From assembly GCA_937877625.1 (NCBI GenBank), contig CALFJG010000086.1, positions 1 through 6,389 on the forward strand: a DNA stretch of 6,389 nt, given 5' to 3'. Each line of letters begins with the position of its first letter. Positions within the stretch are counted from its first letter, which is position 1. This DNA is from an uncultured Prevotellaceae bacterium. Its GTDB lineage: Bacteria; Bacteroidota; Bacteroidia; Bacteroidales; Bacteroidaceae. Shown here one piece after another: positions 4,988 to 6,389 of the stretch. The notes below the pieces were generated by a model. It made no database searches, was not told the DNA's origin, and was given only the letters and a program-made list of their open reading frames with translations. Both the position numbers and the translations under genes were made by a program.

Positions 4988-6145
4988 TTATATTACCCTG
5001 TCGCTGGCGAAGTAGTCCAGCACCTGCCGGTTAGCCGCGTCGGCTTTGTCCTGACTGTACTTAATGTATATGCCGGTAACGGTGCTACCGTGCTTATGGC
5101 CCATAGCTTCGCTTATCGTATCTTTGGGTATATCCAAGTCCACAGCATAGTTAGCCCAGCTGTAGCGCGCCCAGTACCAGGTTAGGCCCGGCTCCAGCTT
5201 CCGCAGCAGGTCGTTACAATTCATACGGAAGCAGCTAACCTTTTCGGCGAAGCAAAGCAGGTGCGTTTTACCAGGGTATTTGTCGATAATGGCCTGCGCT
5301 TCCGGCTGTACCAGGATGCTGTAGTTTTTGCCTGTCTTCGCCCGCTTATAGTGCAGGCGACCGTTTACGATAGCGTCTTTAGGCAGGGCCAGCAGGTCTG
5401 CCAGGTTAATGCCGATAAGGTAGAAAGAGAGCATAAAGGCGTCTTTATACATAGCCGTTTTGCCCTTTATCTGGGCGTCCCTAATCCGGCGCAGCGTCTG
5501 TACCGGCAAATTACGCATCGGCGTGTCGGCTTCGGCCCGGCTGTCCACTTTCTTATAGCCTGGGTTTACCTGTACGCCGTCGTCTTCCGCGTACTTTATT
5601 ACCGTCTTAACGACCTTTAGGTATTTGGCCACCGTGTTACGCTTTAGGCCGTCGTCTTCCATTTGCTTTATCCAGGCTTCGAACCAGGCAAAGGTAAGAT
5701 CGCTAAACCGCAGCGTGTCCGGATCGCAGTACAGGGACAGGCGGTATTTGGTCGTAGAGTAGGACACCTGGGTATTAACCGTCTTGAGGGCGCGCACGCG
5801 CTCTATGTAATCGCCCACGGACGGCACGCCGATAGTGGGCTGCGTCAAGTTCAGGTTAGTAAGCATCTGCCGCCGCTGGGCGTTAGTGAGCTGCGGCCAC
5901 TGGCCGGTTTCCCTTAATTCCAGGATACGGTTACTGGTTTGCAGCAGCAGGGTACCCAGTATATTGTTTATCCTGCGGGCGGCTTTGCCTGTGCAGACCT
6001 GTAGCCGTGCGTCCCAGTCGTCCGGCGTCAGATAAATGCCGGTGGCCAGGTACAGGTTAGTGCCGTGGCCGACTTTGATTTGCACCGGGTACGTGCCGTC
6101 CTTTAATGGCCTGCGCGTGTCCAGTCGTAACATAGATTTCCCCAT
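4988..6145 (-). CDS. Tyrosine site-specific recombinase (phage integrase, Bacteroidetes type)
   Basis: A 385-residue protein starting at MGKSMLRLDTRRPLKDGTYPVQIKV. A 51-residue in-frame extension to an ATG at 6298 is possible but lies in AT-rich DNA with repeats and does not match the usual start of the family. Domains: arm-binding N-terminus (~1-100, RRPLKDGTYPVQI), SAM-like core-binding (~105-200), catalytic domain (~205-370). Catalytic candidates are K270/K273 (KRAKTGK), R327 (YWARYSWA), H350 (MGHKHG) and nucleophile Y360 (TGIYIKY). The first Arg expected near FYL.G is Ile244 (SFYLIGINLADLL), and the usual His of the H..R box is Tyr324. Variants like this occur among Bacteroidetes phage integrases, so it may still be active. 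It converges on the lysis operon and likely mediates prophage integration and excision. Confidence 0.92.
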   Translation of the reverse strand: MGKSMLRLDTRRPLKDGTYPVQIKVGHGTNLYLATGIYLTPDDWDARLQVCTGKAARRINNILGTLLLQTSNRILELRETGQWPQLTNAQRRQMLTNLNLTQPTIGVPSVGDYIERVRALKTVNTQVSYSTTKYRLSLYCDPDTLRFSDLTFAWFEAWIKQMEDDGLKRNTVAKYLKVVKTVIKYAEDDGVQVNPGYKKVDSRAEADTPMRNLPVQTLRRIRDAQIKGKTAMYKDAFMLSFYLIGINLADLLALPKDAIVNGRLHYKRAKTGKNYSILVQPEAQAIIDKYPGKTHLLCFAEKVSCFRMNCNDLLRKLEPGLTWYWARYSWANYAVDLDIPKDTISEAMGHKHGSTVTGIYIKYSQDKADAANRQVLDYFASDRVI

Positions 6146-6160
6146 AGTAACACACCTTTG

Positions 6161-6182
6161 TTTGCTGAAAATTTGCTGAAAA
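6161..6182. repeat. Tandem 11-bp repeat TTTGCTGAAAA x2
   Basis: Two perfect adjacent copies of TTTGCTGAAAA lie 15 bp upstream of the integrase start codon. An 11-bp step places both copies on the same DNA face, as for protein-binding sites such as recombinase arm sites, excisionase or repressor sites. The function is inferred; the repeat itself is exact. Confidence 0.6.
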
Positions 6183-6230
6183 ATACTACTTTTTGCGCCT
6201 TTATCTACCACTAAACGCCAAATTTTTACG

Positions 6231-6265
6231 GGATTTTGGCCGAAATCCGGGCCGGAAACACCGGC
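6231..6265. promoter_or_regulatory. Two adjacent dyads upstream of the integrase
   Basis: GGATTTTGGCCGAAATCC (6231-6248) is an 18-bp dyad centred on GGCC with one mismatched pair. It is followed two bases later by GCCGG-AAACA-CCGGC (6251-6265), a 5-bp GC stem with 5-nt loop and then TTTAATTTT. The first looks like an operator or recombinase core-type site. The second could be a small + strand terminator, though no + strand gene ends here. Neither role is proven. Confidence 0.4.
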
Positions 6266-6314
6266 TTTAATTTTCATTATTAGACTGATTACCAACACTT
6301 TAACCGCCTAAAAA

Positions 6315-6331
6315 TTGACAAATTCTGTCAA
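6315..6331. promoter_or_regulatory. Inverted repeat TTGACA-5-TGTCAA (operator-like)
   Basis: Two 6-bp arms flank AATTC. The half-site TGACA recurs at 6358-6362 within TGTGACATGTCTGAC. Repeated half-sites in a region next to an integrase gene suggest binding by a dimeric regulator such as a phage repressor, but no such gene is in the window. Confidence 0.3.
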
Positions 6332-6389
6332 GTCCCTTTTGGTATGGAAGGTTTCTGTGACATGTCTGACTTGATTTATAGTGCAAATT

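Larger units (their letters stand above)
6146..6389. promoter_or_regulatory. AT-rich non-coding region upstream of the integrase gene
   Basis: No gene is supported in these 244 bp, which are visibly more AT-rich than the rest. They hold a tandem 11-bp repeat (6161-6182), two adjacent dyads (6231-6248 and 6251-6265), an inverted repeat TTGACA/TGTCAA (6315-6331), and an 8-bp palindrome GACATGTC (6359-6366). The integrase promoter must lie here on the minus strand, and integrase or excisionase binding sites or the phage attachment site are plausible. No Bacteroides-type promoter (-33 TTTG with -7 TAnnTTTG at correct spacing) could be picked out with confidence, and no tRNA gene is seen. Confidence 0.5.

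Noticed and set aside
4976..6035. Several plus-strand ORFs opposite the integrase (4976-5185, 5261-5620, 5663-5917, 5835-6035)
   Set aside because: They mirror the recognised recombinase coding sequence on the other strand and resemble no known protein.
6146..6298. 51-residue N-terminal extension of the integrase
   Set aside because: The family start MGKSMLRLDTRRPLKDG fits at 6145; the extension lies in AT-rich repeat-containing DNA and has no recognised domain.
6315..6350. Sigma-70-like promoter from TTGACA at 6315
   Set aside because: The nearest -10-like sequence is at the wrong spacing (about 22 bp), and Bacteroidales primary promoters use a different consensus (TTTG / TAnnTTTG).
6299..6389. 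tRNA, CRISPR or insertion-sequence remnant at the right edge
   Set aside because: No cloverleaf, no regularly spaced repeats and no transposase frame or terminal inverted repeats are visible.

Overview
The window looks like the late end of a temperate phage or prophage of a gut Bacteroidales bacterium (Bacteroides, Parabacteroides, Alistipes or Prevotella-like). The evidence is a Bacteroidetes-style tyrosine integrase, start sites without clear Shine-Dalgarno sequences but often with A/T-rich leaders, and a tail gene followed by a lysis cassette. The host genus cannot be fixed from this sequence alone.

Layout, left to right. (1) At 2-658 is the 3' part of a phage structural (tail or fibre-like) gene, cut by the window edge. 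(2) At 684-3364 is a complete diversity-generating retroelement (DGR): a target gene with a C-type-lectin/DUF1566-like C-terminus carrying the variable repeat (VR), the accessory gene avd, the template repeat (TR), and a reverse transcriptase. TR and VR align without gaps over 106 bp. They differ at 12 positions, and all 12 are adenines in TR, which is the signature of adenine-specific mutagenic retrohoming. An 8-bp-stem, 4-nt-loop hairpin lies just past the VR. (3) At 3351-4923 is a tightly packed lysis module: a 51-residue unknown protein overlapping the RT gene, a holin-like membrane protein, a T7-lysozyme-type amidase, and a lipoprotein with a C-terminal membrane anchor, the layout of a one-piece spanin. 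(4) A hairpin at 4956-4985 separates this convergently from (5) a minus-strand tyrosine recombinase (4988-6145), whose upstream region to the right edge is AT-rich and holds several dyads and repeats.

How it works together: the DGR rewrites the exposed face of a tail-associated protein encoded directly after another tail gene, presumably to change receptor binding. The RT gene runs by overlapping start and stop codons into the small ORF and then the holin, so the retroelement probably shares the late transcript with lysis. The integrase is oriented separately and would serve lysogeny. The DGR, the putative unimolecular spanin with decad repeats, the overlooked 51-codon gene, and the integrase with atypical catalytic residues are the points most worth attention.
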